Positions 35,648 through 43,687 of a DNA stretch of 64,000 bases are shown one piece after another. Each line of letters starts with the position of its first letter. Within the stretch, counting starts at the first letter, position 1. The notes under the pieces are model-generated. The model was not told the DNA's origin. It worked only from the letters and a program-made list of their open reading frames with translations, and made no database searches. Position numbers and translations under genes: made by a program. Origin of the DNA: a bacterium (lineage in GTDB: Bacteria > Cyanobacteriota > Vampirovibrionia > Obscuribacterales > Obscuribacteraceae); contig JAGOSY010000016.1 of the NCBI GenBank assembly GCA_018062085.1, forward strand, positions 1 to 64,000. Reading direction: 5' to 3'.

Positions 35648-37678
35648 ATGAGAGGTAACCCGCAGAAGCAAATGATAAACGACCCCACGATATTATCGGC
35701 CGCCAACCTGTTCACTAGTGCGAGCGCTATATGGCTTGCTGGGCTTGTCATAGCAGCAGTCGGCCGGGAGCATGTTAGAAGCAATTTGTTAGCTTTCTTA
35801 ATGCTGGCTGGGGCCCTACTGACCCTGGGCGGGGCGGCAATATCGTGGAATCAATCTATTGAATACAATCATTTGCAATACATTTCTTTTGGTCTGGCAC
35901 CAGCAAATTCGTTAGTTGATTCGCTCAGTGTTCCTTTTCTCGGTTTGCTTGGTATGCTGGCCTCAGCTGCAGCAGTGGCCAGCCCTTCTCACGTTGCTGC
36001 GCTAAACGGCCAGGGCAAACGAGGGCACTACTGGAAGCTCTCTTTCATCTTCCTAATTGGTTTACAGCAAGTCTTGCTAGCCTCTAACGGAATAGCATTT
36101 TTAGTATTTTGGGAAATAATGTCTCTGTCATCAGCCGGATTGGTAGCCGCAGATCACATCAGGCACAGAGCACAAAGAGCAGCCTTCGCCTATCTAACAG
36201 CCACACGTATTTCGACGGCCTTTCTTACAGCTGCTTTTCTATGGATGCACCAGAATACAGGTAGTTGGTCGCTAAGTGCTTGGCACTTCGGCACTGAACA
36301 GAGTTTAGTAGCTGCTTTCTTTCTTCTTATTGCAGTCTGCACCAAAGCCGGAGTCTGGCCCATGCACGTTTGGCTGCCATTGGCCTATCCTGAGCCACCG
36401 GGGCCAACCTCTGCTCTTTTTTCTGGTTTAGTCGGAAACATATCAATATACTTGCTCATGCGCCTGCTCTTAGCAGGAGAATGCAGTCACATAAGCATCG
36501 CCTACTGCGCCATAGCTCTGGGCACTGTCTCATCACTATGGGGCGTTCTCTTTGCCCTGATGGAGCGCGATCTTAAGAAACTGTTAGCTTACAGCACAGT
36601 GGAAAACATGGGCATAATTCTCACCGCCATTGGTATGGCCATTCTTGCTCACAGCCACGGCTTAACGACAATTGCCACTTTGGCGTCTGCTGCCGCTCTT
36701 TTTCACACACTCAATCATGGATTGGTCAAGGCTCTGCTATTTCTCGGGGCCGCTTCAGTAGAGCGAGCGGTGCACACACGAGAGCTATCAGCTCTAGGTG
36801 GACTGGCAAAAAGCATGCCTTGGACCATGCTTTGCTTCTTTCTTGGCTCGCTATCAATCTGCGCCATGCCGCCAATGAATTGCTTTGCCAGTAAATGGCT
36901 GGTCTATCAAACATTCTTCCAACTTTCTTTTGCCAATGCCCAAATTTTAGAGAGAGCAATGGCGCTTGCTATGGTAGGCATTCTCGCTTTTGTGGGTGCC
37001 CTCTCGCTTGCCTGTTTTACTAAAGCTGTTGGCATTGCTTTTCTAGGCCGACCGCGCTCAAACGCTGCGGCCAAAGCGAAAGAATCAACCACCAGTGGAC
37101 CAGACGGCTTGCTCATTGCTCAGTTAATGTTGGCTGTAGCGTGCGTCATGATTGGTACATCTGTGCCCATAGCACTAGATGGCCTAGCCCCAGCCATCCG
37201 ACATCTTACCAATGATCAATTTGTGATTGGCTCAACTCTTTTCCCCATTCCCCAAGGGCAATTGGCATTAGTCGGCGGCATTCTAGTGTCAAGCATCTAT
37301 CTATTTGTATTAGGCAGACGGTCTGGTGAAGTGAAGAGCTATATCACCTGGGACTGTGGCTTTGGTCCACTTTCGACTCGAACTGAAGAAACCGGTTCAA
37401 GCTTCTCGCATCCTATTGGTCGAATATTCTCACAAATTTTGCAACTTAAAGTCACCACCGAAATTTCAGGAAAAGACCGACGGCATTTCCCCGAATTTAT
37501 AAGAGTTGAAACCTTTATGACGCCTATTCTTGAGACCAAATTATATCGACCAGTGATGGGACTGTTTGACTGGCTCTCCTCCTCACTAGTACGGCTACAA
37601 ACAGGCAGCATTCATATTCACTTGCTTTACGTCTTTTTGACAATGTTATTGCTCGTATTCTTAGGCACAAACATATGA
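35648..37678 (+). CDS. hyfB: Hyf/Ehr-like complex subunit B (NuoL/MrpA-type antiporter-like)
   Basis: A 676-residue membrane protein of the proton-antiporter-like family that forms ion channels in complex I and group 4 hydrogenases. It has about sixteen helices. MPWTMLCFFLGSLSICAMPP and VWPMHVWLPLAYPEPPGPTSALFSG contain the conserved functional Lys/His region. It is longer than HyfF, as usual for HyfB. ATG 35648 is used; another ATG eight codons later is possible. The ATGA overlap with the next gene shows translational coupling. First gene of the six-gene operon. Confidence 0.87.
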   Translation: MRGNPQKQMINDPTILSAANLFTSASAIWLAGLVIAAVGREHVRSNLLAFLMLAGALLTLGGAAISWNQSIEYNHLQYISFGLAPANSLVDSLSVPFLGLLGMLASAAAVASPSHVAALNGQGKRGHYWKLSFIFLIGLQQVLLASNGIAFLVFWEIMSLSSAGLVAADHIRHRAQRAAFAYLTATRISTAFLTAAFLWMHQNTGSWSLSAWHFGTEQSLVAAFFLLIAVCTKAGVWPMHVWLPLAYPEPPGPTSALFSGLVGNISIYLLMRLLLAGECSHISIAYCAIALGTVSSLWGVLFALMERDLKKLLAYSTVENMGIILTAIGMAILAHSHGLTTIATLASAAALFHTLNHGLVKALLFLGAASVERAVHTRELSALGGLAKSMPWTMLCFFLGSLSICAMPPMNCFASKWLVYQTFFQLSFANAQILERAMALAMVGILAFVGALSLACFTKAVGIAFLGRPRSNAAAKAKESTTSGPDGLLIAQLMLAVACVMIGTSVPIALDGLAPAIRHLTNDQFVIGSTLFPIPQGQLALVGGILVSSIYLFVLGRRSGEVKSYITWDCGFGPLSTRTEETGSSFSHPIGRIFSQILQLKVTTEISGKDRRHFPEFIRVETFMTPILETKLYRPVMGLFDWLSSSLVRLQTGSIHIHLLYVFLTMLLLVFLGTNI

Positions 37679-38625
37679 TTGCTACAAATATACAAGCCAT
37701 CCTTGAAACTCTCGCCTTCATCGCTACATTTTTGCTATTGCCACCGCTTTTGATTGGAATCATTCGCAAAACCAAAGCACGTTTTCAAAATCGCATTGGC
37801 GCGCCACTTCTGCAACCCTATTTCGACTTACTCAAGCTACTAAGTAAGGGCGAGACAATTAGCAAACACACTAGTTGGATCTTTCGCAGCACCGCCGCAA
37901 TCAATGTTTCGCTCCTAATTATTCTGGCATTTCTTGCACCCTGGACATCCCTGCGCCCCTTCAATTTAGGCGCTGATCTATTCTTGGTCATTTATTTACT
38001 GGCTCTCACTCGTTTCTTTACCGTTCTTTCAGCCCTTGATGCCGGTTCGGCCTTCGGCGGCTTTGGTGCCAGCCGCGAAGTAACCTTGGCACTATTGGTA
38101 GAGCCAGCCGTTATTTTGTGCCTTGCAGCCATAGGCTCAGTCAGCCAAACAAGTGACTTAGGTATAGCCTTCTCATTTGACAATGTCGCCCTAATGAACC
38201 AGCCCGGCCTTTGGTTCATTGCTGGTTGTGGACTATTTTTAGCCAGCCTGGTTGAACTGTCGAGAATGCCAGCTGACGACCCGACTACACACTTAGAGTT
38301 GACCATGGTGCACGAAGCCATGATCTTAGAAAATTCAGCAGCCAATTTGGCTCTAATTGAATATGCTCACTTCCTGAAGATATTGATACTGCTTGGAATA
38401 TCAAGCCAGTGCCTACTCCACGCCATTCCCTTCTTCTGGCTCACAAACCAGTTAGTGCTTGCCTTATCGTCTATTTTTAGCATCATGATTTTGGCTGCCA
38501 GCATCGCTGTGATTGAAAGTGTTGCCGTTAAACTGCGCTGGACCAAGCTACCGGAGTTCATTGCCTATTCTGTAGCAATGAGCATCTTTTGCGTCTTCAT
38601 TGCCCTAAGCAAAAATCTCAATTAG
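37675..38625 (+). CDS. hyfC: Hyf/Ehr-like complex subunit C (NuoH-like)
   Basis: A 316-residue, eight-helix membrane subunit homologous to NuoH, which joins the soluble redox arm to the membrane arm. It has RIGAPLLQPYFDLLKLLSKGE and the acidic loop DAGSAFGGFGASREVTLALLVEP. It also has RMPADDPTTHLELTMVHEAMILE, all typical of HyfC/HycD. The start ATG overlaps the stop of hyfB by four bases (ATGA). Confidence 0.9.
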   Translation: MIATNIQAILETLAFIATFLLLPPLLIGIIRKTKARFQNRIGAPLLQPYFDLLKLLSKGETISKHTSWIFRSTAAINVSLLIILAFLAPWTSLRPFNLGADLFLVIYLLALTRFFTVLSALDAGSAFGGFGASREVTLALLVEPAVILCLAAIGSVSQTSDLGIAFSFDNVALMNQPGLWFIAGCGLFLASLVELSRMPADDPTTHLELTMVHEAMILENSAANLALIEYAHFLKILILLGISSQCLLHAIPFFWLTNQLVLALSSIFSIMILAASIAVIESVAVKLRWTKLPEFIAYSVAMSIFCVFIALSKNLN

Positions 38626-38644
38626 TGCGAGGAACAACAACAAT

Positions 38645-39295
38645 ATGATTCTCGACACATTTGAAGCACTAGCAATGGTATCAGCCATATTTGCCATATT
38701 AATACTTGGCACGACTCACCTGCGCACCAATCTATCGTTCTACTCTCTTCATACCATGGCCATTGCTGCGGTTACAGCCTGGATTGCCAACATCACCCAT
38801 GAAGACCATCTCTACTTAGTAGCAGCCGGGGTTTTTATCATCAAATCATGGAGTATTCCTTGGTTTTTGAACAATGTAATCAAAAAGATTAATATAGGAA
38901 CTGATGGCGGCGCTTTCATCGCCGCACCCCTTTCTATGCACATAGGCGCCCTGATGCTCGGTCTTTCATTTATGATTAGCCAGCAGATACCAGGCTTAAT
39001 TGGTGAACCAGAATCAAGATTAGGCTCCACGGCCGCTATGTCTATTCTCTTTACTGGCGTTCTGCTGATGCTGACAAGGCGTGCAGCAATTAGCCAAATT
39101 GTCGGATTTCTCGTAATTGAAAATGGTATCTATCTCTTTGCCGTCACCCAAACACACGGCATGCCGCTAATGATCGAAATGGGTCTCTTACTTGAGGTAC
39201 TTGTGGCCGTTATGGTTGCCGGGCTGCTGCTCTTCAATATCAAGAAAAGCTTCGAGCACATCGACGTCAGTCAGTTAACGGAGCTAAAAGACTAA
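38645..39295 (+). CDS. hyfE: Hyf/Ehr-like complex subunit E (NuoK-like)
   Basis: A 216-residue membrane protein with about six helices. The second half corresponds to NuoK/MrpC-type subunits, with MLTRRAAISQIVGFLVIENGIYLF and a conserved acidic residue in HGMPLMIEMGLLLEVLVAVMV. This length and pattern fit HyfE. GAGGA lies upstream of the ATG. The next gene starts immediately after its stop. Confidence 0.85.
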   Translation: MILDTFEALAMVSAIFAILILGTTHLRTNLSFYSLHTMAIAAVTAWIANITHEDHLYLVAAGVFIIKSWSIPWFLNNVIKKINIGTDGGAFIAAPLSMHIGALMLGLSFMISQQIPGLIGEPESRLGSTAAMSILFTGVLLMLTRRAAISQIVGFLVIENGIYLFAVTQTHGMPLMIEMGLLLEVLVAVMVAGLLLFNIKKSFEHIDVSQLTELKD

Positions 39296-40738
39296 ATGGC
39301 TGACCTGCTTTACCTGATTGCGCTACCGGCCACACTGGCTATACTCAGCCTCATTGTTAGAGACGTCAAACTAACACGAAAACTAGTACCTATTTTGATT
39401 TGGTGGCAACTCGGTATTGTCGCTCTAGTACTTCACCCCTGCTTGCTTGGGGCTGAGCGCATGGAGTTCATCAGTGGTATTGCTGTAGACAAAATGGGTA
39501 CATACTTCATCTTGCTAGCCACCTTTGTCGTCTCTTGTTGCATTACCCATGCCGACTACTTCTTTGCCGCAGCAGAAGCCAACGGAGAAGGCTATGGTGA
39601 CCAACAACTGCGGTTGTTTTATGCCTCAGTCAATTTATTTTTACTGGCCATGACCTCAGTCTTTCTTTGCGATAATCTAGGCTATTTGTGGATCGCCATT
39701 GAAGCCACCACACTGTCGTCGGCACCGCTGGTCTACTTTGAAAGAAATAAATTTGCCTTAGAGGCGACCTGGAAGTATCTAATTGTTTGCTCTGTCGGTA
39801 TCGCCTTTGCTCTATTAGGAACAGTCTTTATCTTTGCAGCCAGCCAAAGAGGAACACTGGCCGTTCCCACACTTAATATTTCAGAACTTATTAGCCAGGC
39901 ACAAACACTAAATTTTCCCCTCTTGCGCCTAGGCTTCATTTTCTGCTTAATCGGCTATGGCACCAAAGCTGGTATCTTCCCTCTTCACACATGGCTACCT
40001 GATGCACACGCAGAATCTCCCGCACCGGCCTCTGCCATGCTCTCAGGCTCGCTTTTGAACTGCGCTCTATTTGGCATTTGGAAAGTTTCTAGCATTATTA
40101 ATGCTGCCCAGCCCCATTCACACGTGCACCAACTTGTCGCCATCTTAGGCACCATAACAGTGGTGGCGGCCAGCCTTTTGCTCTTGCGTCAGCACAATTT
40201 TAAGCGACTCTGGGCCTATTCAAGCATCGAGAACGTTGGCCTCATGGTCTTTGCCATTGGCCTTGGTTCTGGCCCACTGTTCTTCTTGCAAGCTCTCAAT
40301 CATAGCCTCGCTAAAGTTGCTCTCTTCTTGCTCACTGGCAACATAATTCAAGCCAGCGGCACAAAAAAGCTAAATAAGATGCACGGCGTCATTGAAGATT
40401 GTCCAATCTGGGCTCTACTGCTTACCCTGGCCGCCTTTGCCGTAACTGGGGCACCACCATTTGGCGCTTTTGTCGCCGAAATGTCGATGCTTAGCCTAAG
40501 CATGGCCGATGAGAGGTGGGTCCTGGCCTTGATTATGACTGTAGCCATTGCCATTAGTTTTGTCGCTATCTGTGCCCATATGGGCAAAGTAATTTTAGGT
40601 CCTGCCAAGCAAGGTTTCAGAAAGTTCCAGCCTGTTCGAGCAGCAGTAATTCCAGCCGTGTTAGTCTTCGGCACCCTCGTTTTGGGCCTAGTCGTCAACA
40701 CTGAAGCCTGGTCGGGGCCATGGAGCATAATCAAATGA
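39296..40738 (+). CDS. hyfF: Hyf/Ehr-like complex subunit F (NuoM/NuoN-like antiporter-like)
   Basis: A 480-residue antiporter-like subunit with about fourteen helices. GYGTKAGIFPLHTWLPDAHAESPAPASAMLSG is the conserved proton-channel segment with the functional lysine. LLLRQHNFKRLWAYSSIENVG and LNHSLAKVALFLLTGNI are also typical. It follows hyfE with no gap (TAAATG) and overlaps hyfG by four bases. Confidence 0.88.
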   Translation: MADLLYLIALPATLAILSLIVRDVKLTRKLVPILIWWQLGIVALVLHPCLLGAERMEFISGIAVDKMGTYFILLATFVVSCCITHADYFFAAAEANGEGYGDQQLRLFYASVNLFLLAMTSVFLCDNLGYLWIAIEATTLSSAPLVYFERNKFALEATWKYLIVCSVGIAFALLGTVFIFAASQRGTLAVPTLNISELISQAQTLNFPLLRLGFIFCLIGYGTKAGIFPLHTWLPDAHAESPAPASAMLSGSLLNCALFGIWKVSSIINAAQPHSHVHQLVAILGTITVVAASLLLLRQHNFKRLWAYSSIENVGLMVFAIGLGSGPLFFLQALNHSLAKVALFLLTGNIIQASGTKKLNKMHGVIEDCPIWALLLTLAAFAVTGAPPFGAFVAEMSMLSLSMADERWVLALIMTVAIAISFVAICAHMGKVILGPAKQGFRKFQPVRAAVIPAVLVFGTLVLGLVVNTEAWSGPWSIIK

Positions 40739-42222
40739 AACTAGAGTGCCAACAAATTTCATTTCACGAGCTTCAAGAGAGGCTCAATCAAGCACTTTCT
40801 AAAACTTCAGAGAAACGAGTGGGTCTGCTTACTTCAATTACAGGGGGCGAATTGGCAACCCTAATTCTGTCACCCAAAGATGGCACGGCCGAGCTGATGT
40901 TGACAGCCATAGAAAACAACAAGTTCCCTTCTTTTTCTACTCGCCACGCTCAATTTCACTGGTTCGAAAGGGCCCTCTTCGATTTCTTCGGCATTGTGCC
41001 AGACGGTCATCCTCGCTTCAAACATCTACTGCTACACGAACAATACGCTCAAGACTTCTTCCCTCTGCGAAAAATCGATCTACCAGCCGATTTCAAAAAC
41101 TCCCTCTCCCGACGCTATGAATACCTAGAAGTTAAGGGTGAGGGGGTCTACGAACTTCCAGTGGGGCCAATCCATGCCGGTGTCATCGAACCAGGACATT
41201 TCAGATTTAGCTGCTTTGGCGAGACCATAGTCAACCTTGAAATTCGCCTTGGTTGGGTGCACCGTGGCGTCGAAAAACGGTTGACCGAAGTGCCCTGGCA
41301 AAAAGCACACTTTGTCGCTGAAGCAGCCGCCAGTGATTCCGCCTTAGCTAACGCCTTTGCTCATGCCATAGCAATCGAATCAATTCTTGGCATCGAGATA
41401 ACCGAGCGGGCCCAGTATTTGCGTACCATCGCCTTAGAAATTGAACGACTAGCCGTGCACATTATTGACGTTGGTGGTATTGGCACAGACATCGGTCTAC
41501 TTGGCATATCGAGCGCTATGGGTCGACTACGCGGCAAGGCCCTTGGCTTAGCCGATTTACTGAGCGGCTCACGCTTTTTACGCGGCTTTATTTTCCCCGG
41601 CGGTGTCAGACCAGTGAGCGATCGCAAACTTTCTGAGATTAAGGCCGGAATAATCGCCCTCAAAAAAGAACTAACGCCTGTAATACAAATACTTTCAGAC
41701 AACCAAATGGCCAGCGAAAGAATGAAAGATATAGGCAAATTGTCTAAATCACTGGCCCACGAATTCGGTATGGTCGGAATTATCGGCAAAGCATGCGGTA
41801 TCGATTGTGATACTAGACAACAATTCAAGCATGGCAAATATCCTGAACTAGCACCGCAAACAGTGCTCGAAAGCGGAGGCGATATTCTTGCTCGCACTAC
41901 TGTTCGTATTGGTGAAATCTGGTCATCAATTGAGACCATCGCCAAGCTTGTAGACGCCTGCCCTCATGGCGAAGAGAAGGTGGCAACACCAGAGAAGCTA
42001 CCAGCCAATGCCACCGGCCTCGGCATAGTAGAAGCAACAAGAGGCGAACTTATCCACTTAATATTTACAGATGAAGAGGGGAAAATTAGTCGCTATGCCA
42101 TTAAAGATCCAAGCTTCGACAACTGGACAGCAATTTCCATTGCAATTCGCGACAATCTCATTGCTGACTTCCCCCTCTGCAACAAAAGTATGGCCCTCTC
42201 CTACAGTGGCAACGATCTCTAA
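40735..42222 (+). CDS. hyfG: Hyf/Ehr-like large subunit (NuoC-NuoD fusion) lacking NiFe ligands
   Basis: 495 residues. The N-terminal NuoC-like part (about 1-115) has FHWFERALFDFFGIVPDGHP. A NuoD/HycE-like catalytic-subunit part follows. Compared with my memory of HycE, the alignment around ERAQ-x4-I-x-LEIERL is gap-free. The proximal CGIC becomes ASDS (199-202) and the C-terminal CYSC becomes SYSG (489-492). All four NiFe ligands are therefore missing, so hydrogen chemistry is unlikely. This matches Ehr-type (hydrogenase-related) complexes or complex I. I chose ATG 40735 because it makes an ATGA overlap with hyfF and has GGAG upstream; an ATG 15 bases earlier is also in frame. Confidence 0.87.
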   Translation: MKLECQQISFHELQERLNQALSKTSEKRVGLLTSITGGELATLILSPKDGTAELMLTAIENNKFPSFSTRHAQFHWFERALFDFFGIVPDGHPRFKHLLLHEQYAQDFFPLRKIDLPADFKNSLSRRYEYLEVKGEGVYELPVGPIHAGVIEPGHFRFSCFGETIVNLEIRLGWVHRGVEKRLTEVPWQKAHFVAEAAASDSALANAFAHAIAIESILGIEITERAQYLRTIALEIERLAVHIIDVGGIGTDIGLLGISSAMGRLRGKALGLADLLSGSRFLRGFIFPGGVRPVSDRKLSEIKAGIIALKKELTPVIQILSDNQMASERMKDIGKLSKSLAHEFGMVGIIGKACGIDCDTRQQFKHGKYPELAPQTVLESGGDILARTTVRIGEIWSSIETIAKLVDACPHGEEKVATPEKLPANATGLGIVEATRGELIHLIFTDEEGKISRYAIKDPSFDNWTAISIAIRDNLIADFPLCNKSMALSYSGNDL

Positions 42223-42260
42223 TGCTCTATCAAAAAAACTAATGCTCAACCTAAAAACTA

Positions 42261-43142
42261 ATGCTTAAACTAATTACCTATCTCTTACAACAGGGTGTCG
42301 CCACCGCCAAAAACATCTGCCCAGACCTAGCCGAAGGCGTGCGCGGGCTACCAATGTTTACCGATACGCCGTGCCAAAGTGGCTGTAGCGCATGCGTTGA
42401 GGTTTGCCCCACCGACACCATATCAGTCTTCAAAATAGAAGAAAACAATCATGTTCGCCTCGATCTTGGCGCCTGCATCGGCTGTGGTTACTGCGTCGAT
42501 ATCTGCCCCACTGGCACGATTGCAAATAATCCCACCACCCGTGTAGCGGTGCGTACGAGAGAAGAGTTAGTACTCTCTACTGCTGCAAACGAAGAAATAG
42601 TAGCCCGACGGAAAGAAGATCGACTAAACACAAAATTTCCAGCAGCCGATAGCTTGGACAAAGCCCATTGGTTCGGCCGTTCAATAGCAGCCCGGGTAGT
42701 ATCAACTGGCTGCTCGGCCTGCGACATGGAGCTTGGCGCAGCTGGCAATCCAATTTTTGACATTGAAAGATTTGGCGTACATATAGTTGCATCACCGCGC
42801 TTTGCCGATGCTTTGATAATTACAGGCCCAGTCTCAAAAGGTATGCAAGAAGCTCTAGTCAGTTGTTACGGCGCCATGTCGAGCCCTCGAATAGTAGTAG
42901 CACTAGGTACGTGCGCCATTTCTGGCGGAGTGCACAAAGGTGGCTACGCCGAAGCTAATGGTGTTGAAAATATTCTTCCCGTCAATGTCTACATTCCAGG
43001 TTGCCCGCCGCACCCTTGGAGTATTATTCACGGCATGCTGCTGGCCATGGGCAGAGAAAACTTGGCTCCGGCGCCAGCGAAATTAAAACTAACGGCTGCT
43101 GCCCCCATAAAAATCCAAGACAACACCAAAGATTCAGACTAA
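42261..43142 (+). CDS. hyfI: Fused ferredoxin (HyfH-like) and small subunit (HyfI/NuoB-like)
   Basis: 293 residues combining two subunits that are usually separate. Residues 36-85 hold two [4Fe-4S] motifs: C38, C42, C45, C49 and C72, C75, C78, C82. The first has CxxxC instead of CxxC. Residues about 140-270 are NuoB/HyfI-like with proximal-cluster ligands C151 and C154 (GCSACDMEL), C218 (LGTCAISGG) and C248 (IPGCPPHPW). The electron wire to the missing NiFe site is thus intact. The ATG at 42261 has no clear Shine-Dalgarno sequence; it is the third copy of an AACTAATGCT-like repeat within 40 bases after hyfG. Last gene of the operon. Confidence 0.87.
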   Translation: MLKLITYLLQQGVATAKNICPDLAEGVRGLPMFTDTPCQSGCSACVEVCPTDTISVFKIEENNHVRLDLGACIGCGYCVDICPTGTIANNPTTRVAVRTREELVLSTAANEEIVARRKEDRLNTKFPAADSLDKAHWFGRSIAARVVSTGCSACDMELGAAGNPIFDIERFGVHIVASPRFADALIITGPVSKGMQEALVSCYGAMSSPRIVVALGTCAISGGVHKGGYAEANGVENILPVNVYIPGCPPHPWSIIHGMLLAMGRENLAPAPAKLKLTAAAPIKIQDNTKDSD

Positions 43143-43166
43143 AGCCATAGACTCAAGACAAAAAAT

Positions 43167-43192
43167 AAAATAGGTGTATATACACCTATTTT
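43167..43192. terminator. Perfect 26-base palindrome after the Hyf-like operon
   Basis: The arm AAAATAGGTGTAT is followed directly by its reverse complement ATACACCTATTTT, a perfect palindrome flanked by A/T runs. It lies between convergent genes and probably terminates transcription from both sides. Confidence 0.65.
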
Positions 43193-43220
43193 GAAAATAC
43201 TTGAGTACTCAGGTATTTTC
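43193..43220. terminator. Second palindrome abutting the first
   Basis: GAAAATACTTGAGT pairs with ACTCAGGTATTTTC with a single G:T wobble. It begins at the base where the first palindrome ends. It could act as a second terminator or protein-binding dyad. Confidence 0.6.
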
Positions 43221-43261
43221 ACTTCCAGAGATGTCCTTGTTCTTAGCATTCGCGCCCGCTT

Positions 43262-43639
43262 CTACTGCACCGATGCTAACAACGCTTTGAGTTCATCAAC
43301 AGTGGCACAGCGTTCTGGCACATAAGTGCCTTCGACCAAATTAGCCTTGTTAGCCGTTAGCGAAGTCATTGTATAGTGCCTAACTGAATAAGTATGGGCA
43401 AAGCCACCACTTTCAAAATGGACATAACAATCTAATTGCCTGTCATTATTTTCCTTGCTAGCATGACCAATAGCTCCAAATATCAATCGCGAGAGGGGCT
43501 TAGGCTCAGGCCCAGAAGTAACACAACCAACCTGATATGCTCCCTCCGCATCTGCCATCGGATAAGGTTTCAATTCTATTTGAACAGCCAACGGCAATTC
43601 CTCTACTTTGTAGACCAGTCTATAGTCAATCGGCAGCAT
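43262..43639 (-). CDS. Hypothetical protein
   Basis: A 125-residue soluble protein with no signal peptide. It starts MLPIDYRLVYKVEELPLAVQ and includes a charged middle (ASKENNDRQLDC). No family is recognised. GGGAG lies six bases before the ATG, a strong ribosome site, so it is probably expressed. It is downstream of the 495-residue secreted protein only if that gene is read on the opposite order; the two are on the same strand with 48 bases between. Confidence 0.6.
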   Translation of the reverse strand: MLPIDYRLVYKVEELPLAVQIELKPYPMADAEGAYQVGCVTSGPEPKPLSRLIFGAIGHASKENNDRQLDCYVHFESGGFAHTYSVRHYTMTSLTANKANLVEGTYVPERCATVDELKALLASVQ

Positions 43640-43687
43640 AGTTTCTCCCTCTCTAGTCTCATCTCACTTTTTTCCCGCCATAGACCA

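Noticed and set aside
42222..42262. Three repeated AACTAATGCT-like starts as alternative starts of the HI fusion
   Set aside because: The first is in frame but stops after six codons and the second is out of frame; only the third opens the gene.
35648..43142. Calling the operon a functional NiFe hydrogenase or formate hydrogenlyase
   Set aside because: Both ligand pairs are absent from the large subunit, and no formate dehydrogenase or maturation genes are nearby.
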